Source of the DNA: Desmodus rotundus
Taxonomy: Eukaryota > Chordata > Mammalia > Chiroptera > Phyllostomidae
DNA length: 64,000 bases
NCBI RefSeq assembly: GCF_022682495.2
Contig: NC_071389.1
Coordinates: forward strand, 59,170,239 to 59,234,238
Reading direction: 5' to 3'
The translations under genes were made by a program, and so were the position numbers. Below are positions 11,701-23,755 of this stretch, one piece after another. Each line of letters starts with the position of its first letter. The first letter of the stretch is position 1. The notes under the pieces are model-generated. The model was not told the origin of the DNA, searched no databases, and worked only from the letters and a program-made list of their open reading frames with translations.

Positions 11701-14700
11701 ATTTTCTACATGAGAAACAACCCTGTAGGACTATTTAAAGGACAATTTAAAGACAGATATAAGAAAATAAAAACTATTATTAATCAAAGTCTTTTTAAAA
11801 GAGCATACTGCCTCCAGTTTAGAAGAACTAATCTCAAATAAATTTAAAACCAGGTCTCAGGGTATCTTTTTTCCATTCCTATTTTGAATTATATGGTTTT
11901 CCCCTATTTATAAAAGTCAAACTTCTCTTTTCTTTTGGCCTTTAATTTATAATTTTTAGAATAGATTTTAGCTGCACTGTTATGATATTGCCAACTACAA
12001 TATTACATGGTTTAACCTTATTTAGATGTCTTTAAAAAATATCTTTGAAGTATTTCATTTCCACACATACCTTTATGTTTTCTAGGAATGATGATTTTTT
12101 ATGTTGCCAGAAAATGTGGTTTTATTTTCTGAACACCATTATCTGATTGCTAGATGTATATATTATGGATCATTTTCAGATTAAAAACTAATGAATTGAT
12201 TGAGTAACCCATTGCACTGTTCTATGTGCAGGAGACGCCCACATAGGATCTGAATGAGGAATGCATGATGAAGAGTTTGCACAGGGTGATTCAGGGATCC
12301 TGCTGGCCTCCCAAGACAGTGTCAAAGAGCTTATTAATTTTACAACCATTAAAAAAATAAATAAGAAAACAATCATGGAAATATAACAATTATTATAACG
12401 CGATAATAATAATAAAGAAAATAAGTTATTAATGACAAAATAAAATGGAAATACGGTAGAAAATGTAATAGAACTAGAAACAATATAGCCCATAACCATA
12501 CATTTAAAAAAGCATTAACTTGCAACTGTTCCCAGCATGGTCACCCAAGTTGAATATCATGAAATGGCTAATGGTTCACTTGATACTTCCCAAAGTTTAG
12601 AGAGCAGCAGGGGTAGAAAAATTCATTTGTCATTTGAACCCTTATGAATGACTAAGAGAATTACACTCTCCTCCCCATTCACCAGGCAAAGGCAGGAAGA
12701 GTGAGAGGCATGTGGTAGAGGCCTGTGATATCCAACACAAGAATTGAAAGATGTACAGCTGTTGGTGGAGGAAGAGAATGTTGTTATTTAGTGTGGGCAG
12801 AGAAACAGTATCTTCTGGAAGGGAAGGCAGGATCCTGGCAGGAAGGAATTTCAGATCACATAATACTGAAATTACTGATCCTGAAAATAGTACCGCAGTA
12901 GCCGTGAGTCTTCAGTGAGTCTGCGCTCTGCAATGGTCAGTCCCCCATTGGTTCTTCCCACTCCTCATGGATTGTTTGCGAAACCACGGTGCCACAAGTA
13001 GCATTGATTATTCAGTGTGGCTGTGCTCAACCACTCACAAGTAAGTCAGAACAGATCTTCTCTAATATAATTTCACTTTACTGACTGGCAAGATGGTTTT
13101 GTGAAATTTTAATTGCAAAACAATGTTATAGGATATGATGGATAAAAACTTTAGCAGAATTTTCAAAGAGCCTTTAAAAGGTTAAATTGTAAAAGAGAGA
13201 GTAAAGTTACTATTAGGGATTTAAAACTGCTTATAGAAGAAAAAACAAAGAATTAGAATCTATGAGCCTTTTATTTTCCACAGATGAGAGGTAATTGGAT
13301 ACCTCAAACACTAGACATGAGCAGAGTGTTTCAGTACATTTATGACCCGGGGTGGGGACATGTGGGGGGGGGGTAGAGAAGGATGAGGAGAGAGAGGGAT
13401 AAATCGCACAGTCTGCTGGTGGTATGAAGTTATTTTGATTGAGGATTAATAATAACCCAGAACCCAATTTTGTATATAAAAATATTTTTGAAATTCTTCA
13501 AATATGTAAAGATCCATATTAAAAATATGCAAAAATTCCCAGTAATATGTTTTAACATCCTTGAGAGTACATACACATAAGAATAATTTTTATTGCTTAC
13601 CTCATCCAGTAGTTGTATAATATTCAACCTCAAATAGGACAAAATGTTAGTCACTGGCCAAAACATTTTTATAAAGTTTGTGAGGTGCAGAAATCCTTGG
13701 AATGTATTTCACTGCTTGCTTTAAATGTAATATATCAAGCATTAGTGAGGAGAAATTATAACCCTATAAACCTCCAATTTTAAAATGAGTTAGCCAGATA
13801 TTAAGTGCTGATGGTATAAGTTAAAAGTACGTAAAGAGAGCTTAAATATATAAGTGGGGCACAGAATGAGTACTCTTTATTTTCCATTTTTTCTGGCCAT
13901 TCTCAGGCATATTAGAGATCAATTAACTTCCTAATATATTAATAAAAATGGTTTCTCCCCTGAATGTGCTCAAAGGAAAGTCTAAAAATATCCCAGTTCA
14001 AGCCTGTAGTGCTTTCTCTTTGCTTCAACTCACGATTTATTGCTGAACTCAAGCCACACTTTGTCTAGGTGCGATCACTGTGTACTTTATTCAAGGACAT
14101 AATCTTTGTATATCTTTTTTTAAATAAAGAGTTGTTTTGTGATTATGTACCTTGTGATGTAGGTGACTTCATCCTGAAACGTATAATAAAAAAACCTGCA
14201 CAAAGTACTGGACAGTTAAGCCTTGAGGCAACACGCAGTGTTAAGTGTGCTGGAACATGGAAGAATCATTTGCTAAATGTGAGCTCTGCTGTATTCACCA
14301 CACGCCAGACCTGACTTCTGAGAATAAAGTACTTGCGTCCATTACAAAAACCAAATGGGTAATAATGGACTAAAATCATGGAGTCTTCAAATTAAGCAGT
14401 GTTGAAGAGATTCTCTAATTTGTGACTGCTTGGACATTTCCGTCAGCTATTACAGAAGGGAAACTTGGAGAAACCATCTGACATTCTTTGCAAATATTAA
14501 TTTTTAAAAAAAAGGAGAAAGAAGAAAACTGGAAGAAGAAAAGCTGGGGTCTAGTCCTTTTTAAAATTTAAGTTTAGGAGCTAAGCCTTGTCCATTTTTA
14601 TTGGTTAATAAGATTGAGGGAATAGGTGGCAAGTGCACACTGTAAAGAGACTATATCTTGGATACAACCCTCGCAGCCTTCAAAGTGTACGTCTTTTTTT

Positions 14701-14745
14701 ATGACGTCCTCTTTTTCTTCCTTGACACTCTCTCACAGGATTTAG
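11701..14745. other. Unique-looking sequence, no gene recognised
   Basis: This 3 kb stretch has no frame above 103 codons. The 103-codon minus-strand frame at 12188-12499 has no recognisable domain. A G-run patch lies at 13347-13375. Nothing else stands out. Confidence 0.35.
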
Positions 14746-14749
14746 TCCA

Positions 14750-15795
14750 CTGAACCCGCTTTAACTTGCACCTGCATCCTGATGACATCTAAATAAATAT
14801 CTTCAGCCCCAATATCTCTCAGAAGCTCCGGATCTGAATTTCCAAATGTTTACTGGACATATGTACTGAGATATTTTTTTACAACAAACCGAACCCATTT
14901 GTTGCTTTCATTTTTTTCTATTTCAAAGCTACCTCTGTTTGTTCTCTTAATTGATGCACCAATAAACACCCAATTATCCAGCTAAAAGTACCAAAGTCAA
15001 GCTTAACGCCTCTCCCTTTATAGCTCCCTAATTCTAATCCACCAGCATATATTTTCAATCATATGTTCATAAAAAAATACCAAGCCCACTCCTTCTCTTT
15101 TTTTTTCTGACAAAATGACTATAGAGACCTTTATCATTTATTTTTCTGGATTATTAGCATAGTTTCCTTAACTCTATTATGTTTCTCCCTATTTTCATCT
15201 GTGTTCCATGTAACTCCCAGTAGTATTTCTTAAACAGACATATCCATGTTTCCACCAATTTTTTTTGCAAAAACCTTTCATGGTTCTTAAATTCTAAAGA
15301 AGTTTTCCATACTTTTCAGCTTGTACTTAAACTCCAGGAACATTGAATTAGTGGTTATTTTATGAGAAAGCCATGATCTTATGCCTCATTACCTTGCTCT
15401 AGACAGTCCCTCTGCATAAAACGACCTTTTGTCCAATCTCTCCTTATGGAACTTGTACAATTACTGGTTATTCTTTAATTCCCAAGTGAAATACCACCTC
15501 TTGGGTCAGACTTGTCCTGACACTCTCTTGCAGAGTTATTCTTCTGTGTTTACTTAATTTGTTTAATACATCTGTAAAACCATGTATCAAATTGTATTAA
15601 AAACTCTTTTTGTTTGTTTGATTGATTCTGTTTATACCTTTCTCCGCTTCATTATTTCTCTTTGATTTATTCTTTTAATCCTATTTTTGCCTTTTGAGAG
15701 CCTATGAGATCCTTGAAGTCAAAGACCTTTGTATAACTAGTGCCAAGCAGAGAGTTAAACATGTAGCAGGGCTTCAATTAAGATACAAGGAATGA
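14750..15795 (+). mobile_element. L2 (LINE2) fragment
   Basis: The sense order of an L2 3' half is visible. 'taacgcctctcccttta' and 'ctaatccaccagcatat' come first, then 'tggattattagcatagtttc', 'ggaacttgtacaattac', 'gtgaaataccacctcttggg' and 'cctatgagatccttgaagtc'. It ends 'tgccaagcagagag...tacaaggaatga', the decayed L2 tail. Many indels and no usable reading frame. Confidence 0.6.
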
Positions 15796-16555
15796 ACCAA
15801 ATAGTCTTAGAATGAGAGGCTGACCTAAAAATAGGAAAGAGAGATTTAAGCATCTACTGCAGACTATGGAAAATAAATTGTTAAGTAGGGGTAAATTAAA
15901 TTATTTCTTACTGAAGCTACAGTTCAGCTAAGATTAGAAACCTTCATTATGTGGCCAATTGGCGAATTTAGAGCTGGGGGTAAGTGTGGCAGAACAGCAA
16001 GAGAGAAAAGAGAATTTAAGCTTATAATGACAATGGTGTAGTCAGAGTGATTGTCCAAGGGGTCAAATTAACCATCGTGAGCATTCACCACTTGCAAAGT
16101 GAGCATAAGATTCTGGAAAAGTGGTCTCATCGTGGGAAATCCAGTCTTCATGTAGGCTGAGTGGTGGAGGTAATATTCTAGGAAAAGATTCACACAATTA
16201 CAAATTTCTTTGCAAACAAATGGGGGTATTAGTAAAATTGGTGGCAGAGAAGCCAGAGAAAAATACGCTTTGAATTTGGGTTTTTGAAGGTCAGACTGAG
16301 TAAATTAATAGGTGGATGGGAACAGCAGGAAGTATAATTCAAAGGGAAAGAATGGGCTCTAGGATTCAATTGGAAATAAATGTTACTGCTTCCTTGCTTA
16401 TCATTTTTTCCCTACTGAACCTTTCCCATTAGCATGCAAATATTTTTTCTCTTAAGAAATTTAAATTCATTTTATTAACTTAACTCTTTATGTACCATCC
16501 CATTTCTTTACTTGTATAGAAACACTCCTTGAAAAATTATATTCATTCTTTCTAA
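15796..16555. other. Unique-looking sequence between two L2 fragments
   Basis: No gene recognised. It could be highly decayed repeat. Nothing identifiable. Confidence 0.3.
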
Positions 16556-16559
16556 TTCT

Positions 16560-17830
16560 TTTTTCATTGTCCCTTGATCCCACGATTTTGTTCCCTCAAC
16601 ATCATTGAAACTCATCTTTTCAGGTTTACCAAAGACCTTTAAGTTACTAAATCTAACTTATAATTCTTGGATCTCTTTTTAACTAACTTATTTGACAGGG
16701 TTGCATTTCATGTGGTTGATCACTTGAAGATGTTGAATACTTTGTTTCTTGAAATGCTTTTTCCATTTGACTTCCAAGACACCACATTCCCTTGGTCTTC
16801 CTGCAACTTCACTCACTGCTCCTTCCCCGCCTGCTGTGCTTGTTGCTGGTATCTATTGTAAATCTTCGAACATGCTGGGGATCAGTCCTTGGATGCGTTC
16901 TCTCTCTTTGATGAAACTAAGTTCACTTCATAAATTATTTTATCTATTCCTGTGGCTCCAATTGCTATCTATCACTGATAACTCCTGAGTGTATAATTTT
17001 AGTCTTTTCACTCTAGACTCAACTGTGTACTTTATACTTCAACTTGGAGGGGCAACTGGCACTTCACACTTAATACATCCCAAACCACATTTCTGATCTT
17101 GCTCCTCACCTTCTTGTTGTAATAGTTCTCATATTATTTAATTGTAATTCCAGTTTTCAGTTGCTTAAGCTAAAGTTTTTGAATATTCATTGACTCATTT
17201 TTTTTCTCACAACCCACATTTAATCTGACAGTGAAATCTACTGACTAATTTCCAGATAAACCTCAAATTTGACACTTTTTACCACCTCACTACTCCTTTT
17301 CTGGTTGAAGCCACAAACATCTGCCATCTGATATGTTACAATAGCCATATAAATGGTTTCTTGGCTCATTTCAAACTATTTTCAGTATCACAGCCAGGCA
17401 AACCTATGTAAATGACAACCAGAAAACTTAATATTCCTGTGCCCCAAAGCATCAAATAGCACTTTATCTATCTCTCTCATTCCCCGTCTGAGTTTGTCTA
17501 ATTTTTATGACTCTTACCCTCTCACTATGCTTTTACCTAGCTAGCCACACTGACCTTCCTATTTCCTCCAGCATACTAGGCAAACTCCTGCTTCAAAACA
17601 TCTGTACCTGAATTTTTCTCTGCCTTGGATGTTCTTGCCCAAGATATCAAAATAATTTGCTGCTTGACTTCCCTCAAATCTGTCCATATGCCATCTTCAC
17701 AGTGAGGCATTCCCTGGCTACCTTATCTACAATTCTCAAACCTCCCTTCTTTCCTTTTTCCTGCCTCATTGTTTCCTTTAGCACTTCTCTTCAGTGAGCA
17801 CTTAATAGGACTTTATATGAGCAAGACTCA
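16560..17830 (+). mobile_element. L2 (LINE2) fragment
   Basis: A second pyrimidine-rich L2-like stretch in sense orientation. Recognisable steps are 'tgatcttgctcctcaccttc' with 'cacttaatacatcccaaacc', then 'gtgaaatctactgac', 'cagcatactaggcaaactcc', 'cttggatgttcttgccc' and 'gtgaggcattccctggctac'. The two overlapping plus-strand frames at 16667-16988 fall inside it and are not genes. Confidence 0.55.
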
Positions 17831-20800
17831 GTTTTAGGCACTGAAGAAATATTTACTTATTAAAGGTCAAAACAACAATGAAATGTGGGTTGAATGAAGC
17901 TTATAAGTATATGGTTAAGTCCATTTTGAACTTAGTGGGCTGGAGGAGAACACGGGAAAATCATGCATGGATCTCCTGTAGCATCAGTGAATAGGGAGCT
18001 TGCTCAGATGTAAGTCAGAGCTGGAGACTGAGACTTGGGAGTCATGGCAGGGATTGCCATGCACTCATTAGAACACTTCTCCATTTCCCCCACAACAGAC
18101 CTTGATTTCACACTTCTGCCTTCCTTCCAGTTGGGGGTACCAATACGCTGAGTCCTCTGGACCAATGTAAGGTAGCTTCAACATGATGGGTGCCAATTTT
18201 AAGCTAGATCCAACACAACAACCACCAGAAAACCAAAACAAAACCAAAAGGCAATATAAAATTCCTGCTTCCTACTTTATACTCCTTTTCTCCCCTTATC
18301 AATTAGCCAGAACACAGGATCTAGTGAGGGAGTTTGAGGTCTTCATGGATGAAATGAGCCCATTGTAGGAAAGCTGGCCCAGAGAGGTGGCTGGCCAGAA
18401 ATAACCGCTGGGATCATTGCCTGAGCAATGCAAAAATGTAGGGGGTTGGTCTTCCATGAATAACACAGGAATTATCATATAGAAAGGATAATTGAAAATA
18501 GTAATTTAAATCATGAAAATCTCAGAAGACTGAAGAATAAAAACAACAATAAAAAAGAAAACTGAGGGCACAGTCCTAAGAGGAATATACAAGATAAAAA
18601 TTTAATCGAAGTGAGAACAATAGAAAAAAAAAAAAAACAGCATTGTTTATCATCACTGAAATCAAAGCAGAAAAGTATCTCCAGAAAAGAATAGGCTAAG
18701 ACCAGTCAGAAAATGTCATTTGGAATTACTACAAAGAGCTATTGCTAAATTAGCAAAACATAATTGGTAGAAGTTTATTTAAAACAAGAGTTACCTGAGA
18801 ATTTTTGAAGAGGAAAGCACAAGAGCCAATATGAAGAGGTTAATTGAAGAAACTAGGAGGAGGCCTGTGGGATTAAATTAGCATAGAAAGTGGAAAGGAA
18901 TAATTTTTATAGTTCACATAAATGGAGTAAATTAAGAGAGAAAGAGAAAAACTTTCTTTGAAGGGAAAGATGAGAGAACAGAGAACCATCCAGACACAAA
19001 GCATCTTCTATGTCTAATTTCTTCATGATAATAAAGAAGCTGTGTTCTGACTGAACTTGGGAATGGAAACACCACTAAGATGGGTTATTATGAATTGGAG
19101 CTGTGCTGTAAAACGATCATGAGAGACTTCTGAAATCTTCTTGATGAGACCTCTGGCAGTATCCAATTACAATCAGAAATGTGGAGTCAGGGAAGAAGAA
19201 AAATTGATGTGTGCCATAATACATTTTGGGGCTACTTAAAATACACCCATTTCTCCCAATTCTAATTAGATAAATACTTTGACTTGGGTAGCTATACAAC
19301 CCAAGTTTCATTGTGTAAAGAGTTGTGGACAAATAGCACGAAAGACAACTTCTCTTTTGTCACATGAAATGTCCAACAAATGACAGTGATAAAAGAAATT
19401 TTTAATCCAATGTCCTCTTATTCAAGCATAATAAGCCAGTGCACAGTAACTTCCCATGTTCATGATTTATTGTTCTATTTTTCTTCTTGGAAGACATCTT
19501 TAACAGGCTCCTAGTGAGATTAAAATAAAATCACATATGTAGTGACAGAAAGGTAGAACCAGTCACATTTGGCCTCTCTAAGCCTTAGTTTATCATGCGT
19601 AGATTCACTAATCACCAAGGTCCATTTAAGTTTTTTAAAAAATTCTATCGTTCTAGAGGTATAGCGCTTTCCATTGATTCAAACTTATAGGAAATATTAT
19701 GCAATCAGACAAAAACAAGTAAGCAAGTGACCATTCTTTGATGTTAGAGGAAAGAAGTGCGATAGAGTATATTTCTTAGACCAAGGTAAGCATGACCATT
19801 GGGAAAGTCCCTGTCACCTCTGTTCCTCCAGACAAGGACTAGAGGCTACTTCCCTCACCTCTTAAAATGCCCAGCAACAACCTAAATGCTAATCCAGACT
19901 CTGAAAATGTTCCTGTTCTGTTTCTCTGGCTAATACTAAATGACATTTTAAAAAAATGCTGTACAGATGAAAGATACAAGTTCTTTGTTTGTAGACAACA
20001 ATCGATATGATAAATGCTGTCACATTTGTTTTCTAAGCAACCCCTGCAGTGGCTTGAGTGATTATACAATTTGTGCAAATTTGAGATTATACAATTTGTG
20101 CAAGCTTGAATACCATAATTCACGACATTGTAAATACCAGTACTATTGGTATTTCTAATGCAGCACAAGGTCTATTGAAAGCCTAATAGAATTCCTAGTA
20201 ATATTTTGCATGGTGTAAGGACTTTTTCAGAAACTAACTCTTCTTTTGTTGTAAACTAGCTACGCCAATTTCAAGATTTACGTGTGTTGTTATAGTGGTC
20301 ATCCCATCTCAGTGCAAAAGAGAATTCTAATTGTAATCAGTTAACATAGCTATCGCAAGGCTTTTAAGAAAAATATTGTTTAACCTTAACAATTTTGTTA
20401 GGAAATTCTGTAACAGTCAGCACTAGCAATCCTGTAATTTATTAAATAGAAATCTCACATGAGTTGGCTTAGCAATAAAAAGTATGTCAAGTCAGGGAAA
20501 ACTGCAAAGGGGGTGCCTTCAGCCTTGATCACCTTCTTTTATCCTTTTTGTGGTTTCAAAAAAAATGAAATAAATCCTGGTAGGGAGCAGATCAAAAGGT
20601 TAGAGATTGGAGATAACATCATTCTCTTTCCTGATTAATCTATGAGGGCAATTAAATGAGAGCTATAAAGCAGAATTTTTCTTTTTCTCTTTTTTGGTGG
20701 AAAAATATGGCATGTTTTATAATCACAATCCTTTTGAATGCCATTTTACACGTTGAGATGCCTAAGGTCTCTTACTAATTGGGATACCTTTGCTTGGGAC

Positions 20801-21120
20801 TCATGTTGGGATGACATATCTCGCCGAGGGGACCATGTAGGGTGTAAGACAGGCAGGAAGATACTTCTTACACTTTTATAAATTCTCTGTGCATTTTAAG
20901 TTTTGCAGAGGTCAATTAACTCCTCCATCAATTATTAAGCATTGGCATCTATTTGTGAATTGTGCTTCGTATCTGACATTAGAGGTTATGTGCAAAGTGA
21001 TGGCTTCCTGACTGGTTTGTGGGTCTGTTTTTTGGCCTGGTGCTGTGGACAAGGGACCCAATGGGCAGGACATGGGAATTTTTGTTCAGCTGAAAAACAA
21101 CTAAATTTAGAGATGCAAAG
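17831..21120. other. Unique-looking sequence, no gene recognised
   Basis: No coding exon or named repeat identified. Two opposed frames overlap at 19839-20168 (minus, 109 codons) and 19967-20158 (plus), neither with recognisable features. A purine-rich stretch lies at 18530-19000 and a short tandem duplication at 20060-20103. Confidence 0.35.
20060..20103. repeat. Short tandem duplication, 25 bp period
   Basis: The 19-mer 'gattatacaatttgtgcaa' occurs at 20060-20078 and again at 20085-20103 without mismatch. This is a local duplication in otherwise unique DNA. Confidence 0.9.
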
Positions 21121-21124
21121 GGTG

Positions 21125-21295
21125 GAAAAACATTGGTTTGGATCTCGGAGACCTGGATTCCAATCTTATATCCATTATGTATAAGCTAGAGGAGTCACTT
21201 CATCTACCTGTGCTTTGGTTTTCTCACTTGCAAAATAAGGATTTATTCCTTAGAATTGTTATGAAGGCTAAAGGAGGAACTTTATAGAAATGTGT
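21125..21295 (+). repeat. MIR SINE fragment
   Basis: 'tctcggagacctggattcca', 'gtcacttcatctacctgtgc' and 'ttttctcacttgcaaaataa' are MIR core motifs in sense order. Confidence 0.65.
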
Positions 21296-22030
21296 TTACT
21301 ACCATACTCTCATTCAGAAAGAGCTGAGCCTGAATCCTGAGGAAGTTCAGTGAACTTCCATTGTCTAAGGAAGATGTAAAGATTGGGCTCTGCTAAAACA
21401 AAGCCAGAGTTAGTGTGCCAGCAGTGGACCGGGCTATACAGCTGGAGAAAGTATGGTCTCACAGAGATGGATGGGAAAGGCTGAGGCCAAGGTGAAGCAG
21501 TAAGCAGATTCTGGGGTGTAACTAGGGAAGGTTATTCAGCGATTGTAAATTCAAGCCAGGCTGTAGGGTGGAGTTAATAAGAAACAAGAGCATATTGACT
21601 AGGCACCTGGGTGCACATTATCACTGGCTCCAACGTGGATTTATAAAGATGCAGAGATATCACTTGTGCTTGAGGATGAAGACTTTCTCTCCTTTGCTCT
21701 GGTTATGAACAGCTCTCCTGGGACTGTGAGATTTTAAGGCTAATGGATCTCGGCCATGCCGTGAGAGATGGGGTAGGGCCAGTATGGATAATGATAGTAA
21801 TGGGATGCGTACTCTGCATGGTTTTCCCAGTTCACACAGGCTCAGCTTGGTTCTCCAGATTTCTGTGTCTTATGTAACAGTTTTCTGAATTGGTGGGGGA
21901 AGAGGGGAGAATAATTTGGAATTAGAAGCAAGTGACCTCAGGGGATGTCTAAGCAGAACTTCCTCTTAACCCTGGTGTTAAGTGGCGATTAGCCACGTCT
22001 CAGGTAACAGTTTGGCATAAAGTGTAAAAC
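21296..22030. other. Unique-looking sequence, no gene recognised
   Basis: Moderately GC-richer than its surroundings. No exon, RNA gene or named repeat seen. Confidence 0.35.
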
Positions 22031-22034
22031 TACA

Positions 22035-22190
22035 TATGGGATTCAGAGTCAGAAGAAGCTGATTTCAAGTCCAGAATCTACCATTTATTGGCTATAACCT
22101 TACCCAGTTTATTTGGGTTTAACAGTTAAATGGGAGGCTTAATCCTAACATAATTATTTGGATTGAGAGAGCTAATATTTGTGATGTTTG
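22035..22190 (+). repeat. MIR SINE fragment
   Basis: 'attcagagtcagaagaagct', 'ttcaagtccagaatctacc' and 'tattggctataacc' match a decayed MIR 5' and core region in sense order. Confidence 0.5.
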
Positions 22191-22839
22191 TGATTTTTCT
22201 GATACTTACTCTACATCAATAAATATTAAATAATACAATTTGGGAAGTGGAACAAAAATATAAGAAAAATGAATATCCACTTAAGTATCATCTTTTCTTT
22301 GGCTTCTATGAGTTATGCTTGGATAGGATGTGAGCATTCCAAGAGATGGGATATGCTTTCTCAATTGTTCAATGTTTATAACATAATGATGCATAGTATA
22401 TCATCTAAACTACATTTCTGTTTACCTTTGATAGCTCTGTGTACCGAGGACTATCATATCTGTAAAGCTAAATTGTACTTGTCAGTGCCATTACTTAATT
22501 ATATTTTTCACTGCAATTAATATTGTTTATGAATGAAAAGATGGATTGATGATAATGACAAGGGTGGTTTTATGGATACATTTGCTTTCCTCTTTTCTTC
22601 CATTAGAAGATTTTAAGCATTCCTATCAGCATGAATCAGGGAAGGATCCCCCTGGGCACAGGGTAATCCTTGTGGATAAACGTTACATATCAAAAAATCT
22701 GTTGACTTATCATCTGCTGACAGCCGTCCACCTACCTTTCTCCCTACTGTGAGAATCACTGGCTGAATCATCAGAAGTTGATTAATAATAAAAAAAATAG
22801 AATCTGCTGGGGTGTAGGAAATAGACACTCAAACACACT
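22191..22839. other. Unique-looking sequence, no gene recognised
   Basis: Short frames on both strands (22269-22828) overlap each other and have no recognisable domain. Confidence 0.3.
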
Positions 22840-23090
22840 GCAGTTGAGAATAAAATTGGTAATTTTTTTTGCTGGAGAGGAGTCTGGCATATTTAACAAT
22901 ATAAAAATTTGGTTACACTTTGACCTGCAATTTCAAATTTATGAAATTATTCTAAAGAAACAATCAGATAAATGTGCCAATAGGTCCGTACAAGGATGTT
23001 CACTGGAGCATTGTTTATAATGATGAAAAATTGTAAACTGCAAAATGGTCAACAAGAGGGGCCCAGTTATGGTAATTTCACAGGACAAAA

Positions 23091-23106
23091 TAATATGTAT
23101 AATTTT
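23091..23106. repeat. Left target-site duplication of Ves SINE 1
   Basis: 'taatatgtataatttt', identical to 23313-23328. This 16 bp direct repeat marks the L1-mediated insertion of the SINE. Confidence 0.95.
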
Positions 23107-23312
23107 TTAAAAGATTTTATTTATTCACTTTCAGAGAGAGGGGAAGCGAAGGAGAAAAAGAGGGAGAGAAATATCCATGTGTGGTTGCCTCTCATGTGCC
23201 CCCAACTGGGGACCCAGCCTGCAACCCAGGCATGTGCCCTGACTGGGAATTGAACTGGTGACCCTTTGGTTTGCAGCCCATGCTCAATCCACTGAGCAAC
23301 ACCAGCCAGGGC
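23107..23312 (-). mobile_element. Ves-type tRNA-derived SINE, antisense
   Basis: Read on the minus strand it begins 'ccctggctggtgttgctcag' (tRNA-like head with the A-box region). It continues with 'accagttcaattcccagtca' (degraded B box), then 'gcacatgcctgggttgc', 'ggcaaccacacat' and 'ctctccctctt', and ends in an A-rich 'aataaataaaatctttt' tail. This is the Ves SINE family of bats. A perfect 16 bp target duplication flanks it. The overlapping minus-strand 75-codon frame is the SINE body, not a gene. Confidence 0.9.
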
Positions 23313-23328
23313 TAATATGTATAATTTT
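23313..23328. repeat. Right target-site duplication of Ves SINE 1
   Basis: Identical 16-mer to 23091-23106. Confidence 0.95.
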
Positions 23329-23639
23329 AAAATGTTATAAAAATGCAAAATGATACAGGGAAATACTCATAAAATAATGTCAAGTGAATAAAAGTAAGAG
23401 GGAAAACTATGTTTAGGCAACATTCTGTTTTTCTGTTTTTGTAATAAGATATTTATGTTAGTATACTTAAAAATACTTTGGGAATTTGTATCAAAAAGCA
23501 TAAGAGTTGCATGAGTGTTATTATTGGTGATTTTATTTTCTTCTTAAGTTTTTTCTGTCACACATAAACATCTTAATTGTGTAATCACTAAAGGTAATTG
23601 TGATATTGAAAGCATACCATTTATCTAGGATTGTAATTG

Positions 23640-23755
23640 ACATCAGGAAAGATTTTTATCTTTTGTTCATTGCTATATGCTCAATCCCTGGAAGAAATAT
23701 CTAATCATAGTAATGGCACAAAAATATCTGTTAATGAATAAATGCTTACTGTTCT
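23640..23755 (+). repeat. L2 3' end fragment
   Basis: 'gttcattgctatatgctcaa', 'tccctggaag' and 'atctgttaatgaataaatgc' match the terminal segment of L2 in sense orientation, in decayed form. Confidence 0.55.

Larger units (their letters stand above)
22840..23590 (+). mobile_element. L1M 3' end, sense, split by a Ves SINE
   Basis: 'attctaaagaaacaatcag', 'gtacaaggatgttcactgga' and 'gcattgtttataatgatgaa' on the left continue after the SINE. On the right are 'gatacagggaaatactcat', 'aataatgtcaagtgaataaa' and the T-rich tail near 23530-23570. This is the order of the 3' region of old mammalian L1. The SINE at 23107-23312, with its duplicated target, interrupts it and is therefore younger. Confidence 0.65.

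Noticed and set aside
12188..12499. 103-codon minus-strand frame with hydrophobic stretches
   Set aside because: The Phe/Leu/Ile runs come from AT-rich DNA ('aataataat'). There is no signal peptide or family match I can support.
23121..23348. tRNA-like gene suggested by A and B box sequences
   Set aside because: The boxes belong to a Ves SINE with an A-rich tail and a 16 bp target duplication. It is not a tRNA gene. The same applies at 50128-50340.
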